Source: AWTP1-13 sp963820375
GTDB taxonomy: Bacteria > Pseudomonadota > Alphaproteobacteria > Rhizobiales > Hyphomicrobiaceae
Reading direction: 5' to 3'
Assembly: GCA_963820375.1 (NCBI GenBank)
Contig: CAWFZX010000036.1
Location: 56,637 to 120,636, forward strand
DNA: 64,000 bases
Numbering within the stretch: position 1 is the stretch's first letter; every line of letters starts with the position of its first letter. A program made the translations under genes and the position numbers. Below, one piece after another: positions 44,308 to 52,373 of the stretch. The notes beneath the pieces were generated by a model. That model was not told the origin of the DNA. It saw nothing but the letters and a program-made list of their open reading frames with translations, and did not search any database.

Positions 44308-45576
44308 ATGGGGGGCTCGAGAACTGATTGGGAAGTGGAGCTTGGGCGCTGGCTCGAGCCGTTTCTGAAGCGACTGGGTCACGAGGCGCGGCGGCGGATG
44401 TGTCCGCTTTACGTGGCGGGGCTGATCGGGCCGGGTGATCGCAAGAGCGTTGCACCCATGGCCGAGCGGTTTGCGCTGGGTGACTATGACCGGTTGCACC
44501 ACTTCATCGCTGCTAGCGTTTGGGACGCGGCTCCTCTGGAGACGGAGCTTCTGGTCCAGGCGGATAAGCTCGTCGGCGGCCGTGACGCGGTGTTGGTGAT
44601 CGACGACACGGCCATGCCGAAGAAGGGTGAGCACTCGGTCGGCGTTGCTCCGCAATACGCGTCGGCGCTTGGCAAGACTGCCAATTGCCAAACGCTGGTG
44701 TCATTGACGCTCGCGCGCGGCGAAGTGCCGGTGACGGTGGCATTGCGTCTATTCCTGCCGGAGAGCTGGACGAATGATCCGGGACGTCTGAAGCAGGCCG
44801 GCGTTCCGATCGCCCTTTGGACGGCGCGGACGAAGCCGCAGATCGCGCTTGCCGAAATCGATCGCCTGATCGCAGGCGGTGTCCGCTTCGGCTGTGTGCT
44901 GGCCGATGCCGGTTATGGACAGAGCGCGCCGTTCCGCCAGGAGTTGACGCGTCGTAACCTGACCTGGGCTGTCGGCATCCCGCGTCACCTCAAGGCATAC
45001 CCTGCCGGCGTGCAACTGATCTGGCCAGTCGCCAGGCGCGGCCGCCCGCGTCAGCGCTCGATTCCCGATGTTCTGTCGGTAGCGGCCGAAGACATGCTGG
45101 CCGATGCCAAGTGGCGGACCATCACCTGGCGTACCGGCACGAAAGGCAAGCTCAAAGCCCGCTTCGCCGCTGTCCGTGTGCGCACGGCCGATGGACCACC
45201 ACAGCGGATCAAGGACAAGGGTCAGCAGCATCTGCCGGGCGAGGAAGCCTGGCTCATTGGCGAACAGCGCGCGTCAGGAGAGAAAAAATACTACCTCGCC
45301 AACCTGGCCGCCGGCACCGACCTGCGCACATTGGCTGCCACCATCAAGGCGCGATGGGTCTGCGAACAGGCCCATCAGCAGATGAAAGAGGAACTCGGCC
45401 TCGACCACTTCGAGGGCCGATCCTGGCAGGGCCTTCACCGTCATGCCCTGATGACGATGATCGCCTACGCCTTCCTCCAGCATCGTCGCTTCGCAGGCAG
45501 GGTGCGAAAAAAACAATCCACGGGCCGCCACCTCAGCCCAGCTTGCCTGCCGTGCGAAATGCCATCGTCAGCCTAA
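44308..45576 (+). CDS. IS701-family DDE transposase (main frame, C-terminus shifted)
   Basis: About 422 residues in the main frame. Recognisable parts are MCPLYVAGLIGPGDRKSVAP, AVLVIDDTAMPKKGEHSVGV (first Asp of the DDE triad), GVRFGCVLADAGYGQSAPFR (second Asp) and ARWVCEQAHQQMKEELGLDH (Glu region), then FEGRSWQGLHRHALMTMIAY. ATG 44308 has a GGAGG site about eight bases upstream. The main frame runs into unrelated residues after an A7 run at 45507-45513. The expected C-terminus (IHGPPPQPSLPAVRNAIVSL ... VNLPK) is in the -1 frame and ends at 45656. Confidence 0.92.
   Translation: MGGSRTDWEVELGRWLEPFLKRLGHEARRRMCPLYVAGLIGPGDRKSVAPMAERFALGDYDRLHHFIAASVWDAAPLETELLVQADKLVGGRDAVLVIDDTAMPKKGEHSVGVAPQYASALGKTANCQTLVSLTLARGEVPVTVALRLFLPESWTNDPGRLKQAGVPIALWTARTKPQIALAEIDRLIAGGVRFGCVLADAGYGQSAPFRQELTRRNLTWAVGIPRHLKAYPAGVQLIWPVARRGRPRQRSIPDVLSVAAEDMLADAKWRTITWRTGTKGKLKARFAAVRVRTADGPPQRIKDKGQQHLPGEEAWLIGEQRASGEKKYYLANLAAGTDLRTLAATIKARWVCEQAHQQMKEELGLDHFEGRSWQGLHRHALMTMIAYAFLQHRRFAGRVRKKQSTGRHLSPACLPCEMPSSA
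45507..45513 (+). promoter_or_regulatory. A7 run, possible -1 frameshift site in the transposase
   Basis: The run A AAA AAA (codons CGA AAA AAA CAA) matches the X XXY YYZ pattern. Slipping back one base gives K-K-T-I-H-G and the family C-terminus to a stop at 45656. Either programmed slippage or a one-base gain in the run explains this. Confidence 0.45.
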
Positions 45577-45640
45577 TCACTCGACCGCTGCAGCGATGCC
45601 CGCACTGCCGAAGATCGCTCGGCCGTGCCCAGCCTAAAGT

Positions 45641-45658
45641 AAATCTGCCAAAGTAGTG
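45641..45658. repeat. IS right terminal inverted repeat
   Basis: AAATCTGCCAAAGTAGTG, the exact reverse complement of the left end; followed by the CCAG target duplication. Confidence 0.92.
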
Positions 45659-45760
45659 CCAGTTCGTATAGCCCAACGAGCCTGTGCCCGCTCGGCCGGT
45701 GCTCTAGGTGGGATTAGTTTGCACAGCGATATTCGAAGCCTGAGCCGTTGTCGTTACGGC

Positions 45761-46747
45761 TCAAGGTCCCCTACGCTTTGCGAGCATCTGACGAAAGTCT
45801 GCCAGGGCCTCCTCGCGCCGTCCGAGCACCAGAGAAACATTGCCACGTGCCTGCAAGAAATATGGTTCGCTTGGCTGCAGCTCGAGGGCGCGTTCAGCAT
45901 CAGGTAGCGCCCGCACGGGACTACCAGCCATCAAATATGCCTGGGCACGGCCGATGTAAGCGTTCGCATACTGGGGGCTGATCTCGATCTGGGTGTCAAA
46001 GTCTTGGACGGCGCGGTCGAAAAGTCCCTTGGCAAGATAGGCCCTGCCACGATTACCATAAGCGTGCGCGTGTCGCGGGTTCATCGCAATCCCTGCATCG
46101 TAATCTGCAATGGCGCGATCGGGATCGCCTTTGCCCAAGTAAGCGTTGCCACGATTGTTGTACGCATGCGGATGTTGCGGGTCGATCTCGATTTGCCTGT
46201 CGTAGTCCTCTATCGCACGGTCGAACTCGCCCTTGAGGGCATAAGCACGGCCACGGCTGTTGTAGGCGTGTGCATGCCGCGGATCGATCTCGATTTGCCG
46301 GTCGTAGTCCTCAATCGCGCGGTCGAGTTCGCCCATGGCCGCGTAAGCAAGACCACGACCATTGCAGGCATCCTCATGTCGCGGGGAGATCTTGATCTGG
46401 GCGTCATAGTCTTGGATGGCGCGCTGAATATCGCCCTTTATGTAATAAGCATTCCCGCGCCCATTGTAAGCGCGGGGATGTAGTGGTTCGATTTTGATCG
46501 CTCTGGACTGGTCCGCAATCGCCCGATCGATCTCAGCCACATTGGCAAAGTGGACCCCACGACTATAAAGGGCGGTGGCAAGACTGAGATACCCCAGAAT
46601 CCCACCATCGATGAGCCGAGTGCAAGCCGCAATAGCAGCGACCGGGTCGCGACCGTCTTCGCAAGCCCGCCAATCCCAGTCTGCTTGCGCGTGGACCGTG
46701 CTAGGACCAATGAGTAGGCTGACAATGAAGCTTAATGTCCGCACCAT
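45761..46747 (-). CDS. Secreted tetratricopeptide-repeat protein
   Basis: About 328 residues. An N-terminal signal peptide (MVRTLSFIVSLLIGPSTVHA) precedes a Cys-containing cap (ADWDWRACEDGRDPVAAIAA CTRLI) and about eight 34-residue TPR units. The middle ones are near-identical, with the consensus RAIEDYDRQIEIDPRHAHAY. It should be a periplasmic scaffold; the binding partner is unknown. GGAGG lies nine bases before ATG 46747 and three before ATG 46753; the former was chosen. The caspase/FGE/TPR combination is common in such islands. The repeats at DNA level are part of the coding sequence. Confidence 0.85.
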   Translation of the reverse strand: MVRTLSFIVSLLIGPSTVHAQADWDWRACEDGRDPVAAIAACTRLIDGGILGYLSLATALYSRGVHFANVAEIDRAIADQSRAIKIEPLHPRAYNGRGNAYYIKGDIQRAIQDYDAQIKISPRHEDACNGRGLAYAAMGELDRAIEDYDRQIEIDPRHAHAYNSRGRAYALKGEFDRAIEDYDRQIEIDPQHPHAYNNRGNAYLGKGDPDRAIADYDAGIAMNPRHAHAYGNRGRAYLAKGLFDRAVQDFDTQIEISPQYANAYIGRAQAYLMAGSPVRALPDAERALELQPSEPYFLQARGNVSLVLGRREEALADFRQMLAKRRGP

Positions 46748-46869
46748 TAGCATCGGCCTCCCGCGCGCGTTTTTGCAACGCCATTGCCGTGACGATACGT
46801 GGTTCAGCGAACGTGCCACCAAAGCACTTTTGAACTTTAAGTGAGCGGGCTCTGGAAACACCTTTTTAG

Positions 46870-47081
46870 CGGGGCGAAATCAAGTAGGTCGATGCAAAAG
46901 TCACTGCGACGTGTCAACAAGTCAGTCGACACCGCTTTACGCAGTGAACTCTTGTGCTTAGCTGGCGAATCAACCTTAGCTCCAATTATAAGTCAGGGGC
47001 GCATTGATAGTCAGGAGCAGCGTATACTCCACTTCTATATCTGCCCCTCACTCCGATAATTCAGCCAATGTGGGGGCCCCG
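46870..47081. other. Divergent promoter region
   Basis: About 210 AT-richer bases between the divergent TPR and outer-membrane protein genes; no gene seen, promoters expected. Confidence 0.4.
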
Positions 47082-48134
47082 ATGAAGAGCCAAGCTAGCG
47101 CGCTTATCCCAACTCGCTGGTCGCTGGCTAAAGGTAAGAGTTCCGCGTCCGCGTTGCTGCTGAGCGTCGTATTGACCTTGCCGAATAGCGGCGCGCTTGC
47201 CGACGAAGGCGGAGTCAGTTTCTGGATTCCGGGATTCTTCGGGAGTCTCGCGGCCTCGCCCCTCCAACCTGGATGGGCGGTTACGAACATCTTCTATCAT
47301 ACATCGGTGGACGCCGGCGGCGACGTCGCATTCGCGCGTCAGGTCGCGCGCGGGAACATCACCGCGAGTTTCACCGGCAACCTTAATGCTGTTCTCGATG
47401 CTGATGCGACCATCGGCTTTGTCTTTCCAAGTTACACGTTCGCGTCCAAGGTTTTCGGTGGGCAACTGAACGTTGGCGCAGCTTTGGCCTACGGTCACTC
47501 GGCGGGCTCGGTCGATACGACCTTGACAGGGGCAGCCGGTCCCATCGGCTTCACGGTATCGCGCGGTTTCAGCGATGAGGTCACCGGCTTCGCCGACGTG
47601 CCGCTCATTGCCAGCCTACGCTGGAACCAGGGCGTGCACAATTACATGACCTATGTCCTGACGAGTTTGCCCGTCGGTAACTACGAGGCGAGGCGTCTCG
47701 CCAATCTCGGCATTGGACACTCCGGGTTGGATAGCGGCTTCGGTTACACCTACTTGGACCCCAGCGGCAACGAATTTTCAGCGGTGCTCGGCTTCACTTA
47801 TAACTTCGAGAACCACGACACCGATTATCAGAACGGCGTTGACATGCACCTCGATTGGGGGGCCTCAAAATTCGTCACCAAACAGTGGCAGGTAGGCCTT
47901 GTGGGCTATGTCTACCAGCAGATATCTGGTGACCACGGGCGCGGCGACCGGGTCGGTAGCTTCGAGTCCCGCGTGATTGGCGTTGGGCCGCAGCTGGGCT
48001 ACGTCTTTCCGATCGACACCAAATATCAAGGCTACCTGAACCTCAAGGGCTACAAAGAATTTGATGCGGAGCACCGCGCGGAAGGCTGGAACGCATGGCT
48101 CACATTCTCGATCTCGCCGGCTCCGCCGAAGTAA
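47082..48134 (+). CDS. Outer-membrane transporter-like beta-barrel (Phenol_MetA_deg family)
   Basis: 350 residues. A signal peptide ends near NSGALA; the mature start DEGGVSFWIPGFFGSLAASP with GWAVTNIFYHTSVDAGGDVA is typical of the MetA-type family found in aromatic degraders. Alternating strands follow (ASLRWNQGVHNYMTYVLTSL, GFTYNFENHDTDYQNGVDMH, LKGYKEFDAEHRAEGWNAW) and it closes with LTFSISPAPPK. It is probably a barrel for hydrophobic compounds, but substrates are unknown. ATG 47082 was chosen since the signal peptide starts soon after. A terminator lies downstream at 48226. Confidence 0.87.
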   Translation: MKSQASALIPTRWSLAKGKSSASALLLSVVLTLPNSGALADEGGVSFWIPGFFGSLAASPLQPGWAVTNIFYHTSVDAGGDVAFARQVARGNITASFTGNLNAVLDADATIGFVFPSYTFASKVFGGQLNVGAALAYGHSAGSVDTTLTGAAGPIGFTVSRGFSDEVTGFADVPLIASLRWNQGVHNYMTYVLTSLPVGNYEARRLANLGIGHSGLDSGFGYTYLDPSGNEFSAVLGFTYNFENHDTDYQNGVDMHLDWGASKFVTKQWQVGLVGYVYQQISGDHGRGDRVGSFESRVIGVGPQLGYVFPIDTKYQGYLNLKGYKEFDAEHRAEGWNAWLTFSISPAPPK

Positions 48135-48225
48135 CCATAATGCCCCTCCGGTCGGTGGAGGACCGCTAAGGGTCAAATGCGGGAGTGTCAGGACCCGGCG
48201 CGGCTAGTCTCAAGGACCTCTGTAA

Positions 48226-48247
48226 GCGGACCTTCCGCCTTTTTTTT
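48226..48247 (+). terminator. Rho-independent terminator
   Basis: GCGGA-CCT-TCCGC stem-loop followed by CT then eight T residues, about 90 bases past the outer-membrane protein stop. Confidence 0.65.
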
Positions 48248-48442
48248 GGATGACAAAAACCATGGTCCGTCGGAGGCAAATGCTCGCTGGTCATTTTTAC
48301 CCTAGAGGGGACATCGTGCTCGGGGCTTCATCATTTTGCGCCGGAAAGTAACTGGGTATCGAACTAGCCCGAGGGTAACGGGCTGGCTACGGAGAGAAAG
48401 CTCGCAAACGCGCTCGGTGGCCCCGCGACGACTTCGTTGACC

Positions 48443-49315
48443 TCAGGTGGCCTCTCCACGAAGAGCGTCATAGGCGACATTCACACGCCTAAGTGCCATC
48501 TCTCGCGCCGTACGCATCTTCAGGCCACCGGAATGCCATCTGTCGGGAGGTAGTTCCTTAACGAGTCTCCGCCGTGCCAGATCCAATTCCTTCCGAGTGA
48601 ACGTCACTCCAAGACCAAAGACTTCACCGGGTGTTAGCCCATCGAGATCGAAATTGCTCTTGGAGCCGTCCCTGAAGGCCTCTAGCGACCGCTTTCCAGA
48701 AAGTATTACTGACAGCCGCTCGCCACAGTTCTCAGGCACCCACGGGTTTGCCCACGCCTCGAAATAACCGATCAAAGCGTACAGCGGCGCTGTCAAGCTT
48801 ATTGCGGTCGCAACCCATAGCTCCTGCAGAAGTTTTTCCGGCGCGATCAGCTTTCCAGTCCATCCATAGTGGATGAGACATATTCCCCCGAAAGGCAAAA
48901 CGACAACGATGATGCAAGCCCAGAGGATTGCCCATGCTGCAATGCTCACCTTGAAGAAGGTGGAGTCACCCAGACGCCAGCGCGCCTCCAATCTGCGGAT
49001 GACTTGCAGCGCCCTTTTTGCCGATACATGATCACCTGCCTCGAAGGCTCCAACTCCGACCATGAGCAGAGCACGGCAGCGTTCCAGCAGGTGGTTCTGC
49101 TCCCGCAGATGACGCTGACGAAACCAGACGGGAATGAACCAGGCGAGAATATAACCAGTTGCGAACGACCCACCGGCACCAATGCGCACGTGCAGAGGTA
49201 CGTTGGTCTGCATAACGGTGTTGGCGGCCCACAGTGCGGCTATAAAGAAAGCAGCCCACATCCTCGCCCCCGTCACATACTGCTCGCAGTTGCGGTCTCG
49301 CGAGGAGAGTATCAA
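48443..49315 (-). CDS. Membrane protein with a degenerate J-like C-terminal domain
   Basis: 290 residues. Two hydrophobic pairs are visible: residues about 19-65 (MWAAFFIAALWAANTVMQT; GSFATGYILAWFIPVWF) and about 123-185 (VSIAAWAILWACIIVVVLPF; ATAISLTAPLYALIGYFEAW). The end resembles a J domain: LDGLTPGEVFGLGVTFTRKE, RRLVKELPPDRWHSGG, RRVNVAYDALRGE. The HPD tripeptide that activates Hsp70 is replaced by PPD, so normal DnaK stimulation is not expected. No larger family recognised. Confidence 0.7.
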   Translation of the reverse strand: MILSSRDRNCEQYVTGARMWAAFFIAALWAANTVMQTNVPLHVRIGAGGSFATGYILAWFIPVWFRQRHLREQNHLLERCRALLMVGVGAFEAGDHVSAKRALQVIRRLEARWRLGDSTFFKVSIAAWAILWACIIVVVLPFGGICLIHYGWTGKLIAPEKLLQELWVATAISLTAPLYALIGYFEAWANPWVPENCGERLSVILSGKRSLEAFRDGSKSNFDLDGLTPGEVFGLGVTFTRKELDLARRRLVKELPPDRWHSGGLKMRTAREMALRRVNVAYDALRGEAT

Positions 49316-49741
49316 TTTGGCTGTCGGCTGCGAGGCCTAGTCGACGCAACAAGAGGGGCCCAAGAGCAGGTGTGGACGTAGGTGTGACGCTCAAGCCAAC
49401 ACGTAATCGGTGGCTCGAGCACCTCATCGGACGATGGTAAATTGAGAATAGCGCCGTGCCGAGATCGGTCTCCGAGCCGCCTGCACAGGTACCAAAGTGG
49501 CGCGCGCACAAAGCTGATCGAGATTCAATGCGCCGCTGAACAGCACGCTGCAATTCGATCACTGTAGAAAGTTTGGTTCGAAGGTGTGGTTTCGAAGCAC
49601 CTGGCCCACGGTACGCGGGCGGACCAAGCCGCAATTGGGTCAAGACGAAGTGCCCGGGCTGGAAGCGGATCAATGCGCGGGCATTCCTTCTGGGCCTGAA
49701 GCCTTTCCACAGACGGCCCCTGAAGCACTACGGGCCGGTAA
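49316..49741. other. Non-coding or degenerate stretch
   Basis: About 425 bases between the membrane protein and the Calx-beta gene with no supportable gene; it may include the lost 5' part of the Calx-beta gene. Confidence 0.35.
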
Positions 49742-50944
49742 TTGCTCCGCATAGTGTTGGCAACTGCTTGGCCTCGACAGGGGGTCGATGCTCTGCCAGT
49801 TCTCGCTAAAAACACTGAAGGCTTCCGCGTGCACTTCTATGATCCGACTGCGGCGGCTCCTACGGTGCATATGCCTAATGCCCAGACCAACGTTACCATT
49901 TTGGATAACGATCCTCCGCCGCATATTTTGGTCAACAGAGCAACGCCCGGAGGATATAGCGAAGAAGGAGAGGTCATCAGTTGGGGCATCTCTCGATATG
50001 ATGGGCCACTAGATCAGGCATCGTCGGTCGATTACGTCACCCAGCCAGCCGATGCGACCTCACCGGAAGATTACGATGGCGCATTGACGGGCACGGTACA
50101 CTTTGCCCCAGGCGAAAATCTCCAGTTCGTCACGATCGATGTCAATGACGATGATGTTTTTGAACTTACGGAGACTGTCAGCATTCAACTATCTAATCCG
50201 GTCAACGGCACGATCACAACGGCTGCAGAAACACACCAAATAATCGACAACGATCCTAGGCCGTCCTTCTCAATCGATGACGTGACCGTCGATGAGGGTG
50301 CTGGCGTAGCCACGATATCGGTCACCAAGACCGGCGCGACGTCACTTCATACGGAAGTGGGTGTTCATAGCAGCCATAATCCGGATACGAGCGCCACGCC
50401 GGATGTAGACTACGTGTACTCAAGCTTCGCCGTTATGTTTGCGCCAGAGGATACGGTCAAAACGGTGGAGATCCCCATCATCGATGACGCCATGCATGAA
50501 GCGGACGAGTTATTCACGACTCAGTTGAGCCAGGGGTTCCAGTCATACTTGACGTTCGGTAAGCGCGACGGCGTCGTGACGATAACTGATAACGATCCGA
50601 CACCCACCGTGACGATTGCGACAGCGGAAACGACGGAGGGCGGCACTCTCGAATTTGCGGTGACGCTAAGTAATCCCACTGTCGGCGAGGCGATAATCGG
50701 TTATCACGTGGAGATGGACGGGGCGATAGTCGGCGCCGGCCCCGACGCTGATCTTCGGCAGAAAAGCGGTCTGCTTATAATCCCCGAAGGCGAGACCGAA
50801 GGCATTATATCGATACCGACCTTGGATGATAGCGTGGTGGAAAACACGGAGAGGGTCCTTCTGCACGCTGATAATGGCCCTGGTGTGCAGCCCTTTGAGG
50901 TGTTCGTTCGGGGAACGATCTTCGATAACGATATCATCATCTAG
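49742..50944 (+). CDS. Calx-beta domain protein, probably 5'-truncated
   Basis: About 400 residues with Calx-beta (calcium-binding beta-sandwich) repeats. Each ends with the D-N-D-P hallmark: TNVTILDNDPPPHIL, THQIIDNDPRPSFSI, GVVTITDNDPTPTVT and a final FDNDIII. Between them are SPEDYDGALTGTVHFAPGEN and VTIDVNDDDVFELTETVSIQ, standard calcium-loop sequences. The first ~20 residues are unlike the family, there is no signal peptide and only a TTG start, so this is probably the 3' end of a larger secreted or surface adhesin. GC content is lower than in the neighbouring liv genes, consistent with import. Confidence 0.75.
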   Translation: MLRIVLATAWPRQGVDALPVLAKNTEGFRVHFYDPTAAAPTVHMPNAQTNVTILDNDPPPHILVNRATPGGYSEEGEVISWGISRYDGPLDQASSVDYVTQPADATSPEDYDGALTGTVHFAPGENLQFVTIDVNDDDVFELTETVSIQLSNPVNGTITTAAETHQIIDNDPRPSFSIDDVTVDEGAGVATISVTKTGATSLHTEVGVHSSHNPDTSATPDVDYVYSSFAVMFAPEDTVKTVEIPIIDDAMHEADELFTTQLSQGFQSYLTFGKRDGVVTITDNDPTPTVTIATAETTEGGTLEFAVTLSNPTVGEAIIGYHVEMDGAIVGAGPDADLRQKSGLLIIPEGETEGIISIPTLDDSVVENTERVLLHADNGPGVQPFEVFVRGTIFDNDIII

Positions 50945-50954
50945 GGGCGGTGCC

Positions 50955-51143
50955 ATGAGCAAGTATCCCAAAGCCATCTGTCGCCATAAGCGTGCCCGTT
51001 GCGCCCGCTGCAAGACGTTATCAGCAAGGGCGATGCCATCGCCTTCGTCCGCTACTTGCAACGCTGCGCGGCCGGTGCCGGAGGATAGATTCTCTCACGA
51101 TCCCCTTTCTCTATTTCTCTATGTAAGCTGGGCTTGCCCTTAG
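50955..51143 (+). CDS. Possible small protein with a Cys cluster
   Basis: 62 residues. AGGGG lies eight bases before ATG 50955. The N-terminus SKYPKAICRHKRARCARCKT has a C-x6-C-x2-C cluster and many basic residues; the rest is unremarkable. No family recognised; it may be spurious. Confidence 0.3.
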   Translation: MSKYPKAICRHKRARCARCKTLSARAMPSPSSATCNAARPVPEDRFSHDPLSLFLYVSWACP

Positions 51144-51360
51144 CAGGCCGCCAGCGGCCGAGGGCGCCCAGCAGCACTGCGGCGCGGGACAAACAGCCGG
51201 CAAGCCTCGGGATTGGCCTCGGGCACGCGCTGAGGGCGCTGGCGCCTCAATCCTCACGCCCTGCAGGGGCAAGAGCCAGGATCTTCTTGTGTTTACAGTC
51301 CCAACGGCACTTCCTGACACTACACGGACACTGACGCATTCTGGCATTGATATTGCTGGA

Positions 51361-52296
51361 TTATTTGGCGTGCGCCTGACCCTTGGCAGGGAACAGACCA
51401 GCGGGCCGCACGGCGAGCACCACCGCCATCAGTACATAGATCGACATGGAGGCGAGCGCCGGCCCAATGGTCCGCGCCGTACCGGATGCCAGGAACAAGC
51501 GCAAGCCGTCGGTCATGAACGAGCGGCCCAGCGTGTCGATGACACCGACCAGAATGGCAGCGATAAACGCGCCGCGGATCGATCCAATGCCACCGATGAC
51601 AATGACGACGAACGCCAAGATAAGGATCTGGTCGCCCATCCCGGGTTCAACCGACAGGATCGGTGCCACCATCACGCCGGCAAAGCCGGCCAGCATGGCA
51701 CCGAAGCCGAACACGACCATGAACAGCCGCTTGATGTCGACGCCCAGTGCGGACACCATCGACGCGTCGGTAGCGCCGGCGCGCACCAGCATGCCAATCC
51801 GCGTCGAAGTGACGAACAGGTAAAGGCCGATCGCCACCAGCAGGCCGGCGGCGATGATAGCGAAGCGGTAGACCGGATAGCGCAGTCCGTCCATCAACGG
51901 CACCGATCCGGACAAGACTTCCGGAATCGGCAAATTGAGCGGCGCCGCACCCCAAATGACTTTAACGCCCTGATTGAGCAGCATGATGATGCCGAAGGTC
52001 GCCAGGACCTGTTCCAGGTGGTCACGCTCATAAAGGTGCCGGAAGATCAGGACCTCGAGGATTAGGCCGAACAGCAAAGATGCAAGCAGGGCAAGCAGGA
52101 CGCTGGCAAAAAAACTTCCCGTCAACCGGTAAAACATCACCGCTAGGTAGGCACCCAGCATGTATTGCACGCCATGAGCAAGGTTGATGAAATCCATCAC
52201 CCCGAAGACCAGGGTCAATCCGGCCGCCACCAGAAACAGCAGGATGCCGAGTTGTAGTCCGTTGAAGAGCTGGACGACAAACAGCGAGGCGGACAT
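51361..52296 (-). CDS. livH: Branched-chain amino acid type ABC transporter permease (LivH), C-terminus replaced by the island
   Basis: 311 residues, the standard LivH length, with about eight spans: LFLVAAGLTLVFGVMDFINL and AHGVQYMLGAYLAVMFY near the start, then the EAA-like region ALGVDIKRLFMVVFGFGAML and VIGGIGSIRGAFIAAILVGV. It ends RPAGLFPAKGQAHAK; the last five residues come from island DNA, whereas the copy beside livM reads FPAKGRA. Function is probably kept, since only the tail changed. The ATG at 52296 gives the normal N-terminus. Separation from livM by 12 kb is the key oddity. Confidence 0.92.
   Translation of the reverse strand: MSASLFVVQLFNGLQLGILLFLVAAGLTLVFGVMDFINLAHGVQYMLGAYLAVMFYRLTGSFFASVLLALLASLLFGLILEVLIFRHLYERDHLEQVLATFGIIMLLNQGVKVIWGAAPLNLPIPEVLSGSVPLMDGLRYPVYRFAIIAAGLLVAIGLYLFVTSTRIGMLVRAGATDASMVSALGVDIKRLFMVVFGFGAMLAGFAGVMVAPILSVEPGMGDQILILAFVVIVIGGIGSIRGAFIAAILVGVIDTLGRSFMTDGLRLFLASGTARTIGPALASMSIYVLMAVVLAVRPAGLFPAKGQAHAK
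51380..51393. repeat. Right attachment-site repeat (attR-like) in livH
   Basis: CCCTTGGCAGGGAA, identical to 39148-39161, within the last codons of livH. Downstream of it the island supplies a new livH end. Confidence 0.75.
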
Positions 52297-52373
52297 GGGT
52301 AAGGCTCTTATCTCGGTGTCCGATGGTGCTCGCCTCGGATTGAGCGCGCAGGCCCGAGCCCGGATGGCAACCG

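Larger units (their letters stand above)
44219..45658 (+). mobile_element. IS701-family insertion sequence, 1440 bp
   Basis: Bounded by perfect 18-bp terminal inverted repeats CACTACTTTGGCAGATTT (44219-44236 and its complement at 45641-45658) and flanked by 4-bp CCAG duplications. It contains one transposase gene that, read with a -1 shift at an A7 run, stops inside the right repeat. Intact ends and duplication point to a recent insertion compared with the decayed DNA around it. Confidence 0.92.
39148..51393. mobile_element. Decayed integrative island inserted at the 3' end of livH
   Basis: About 12.2 kb separate livM from livH, which normally adjoin in liv operons. The segment is bounded by the perfect 14-bp direct repeat CCCTTGGCAGGGAA (39148-39161 and 51380-51393), lying in both cases in the codons for FPAKG at the livH C-terminus. 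A broken tyrosine integrase sits just inside the left repeat. The contents are typical accessory DNA: recombinase and IS genes, caspase/FGE fragments, small hypothetical genes and surface proteins. With both recombinases broken the island is probably immobile. Boundaries are inferred from the repeat; the actual crossover point lies within it. Confidence 0.8.

Noticed and set aside
45900..46600. Regularly spaced DNA repeats resembling a CRISPR or minisatellite
   Set aside because: They are the 102-base units of the TPR coding sequence, keep the reading frame and are degenerate.
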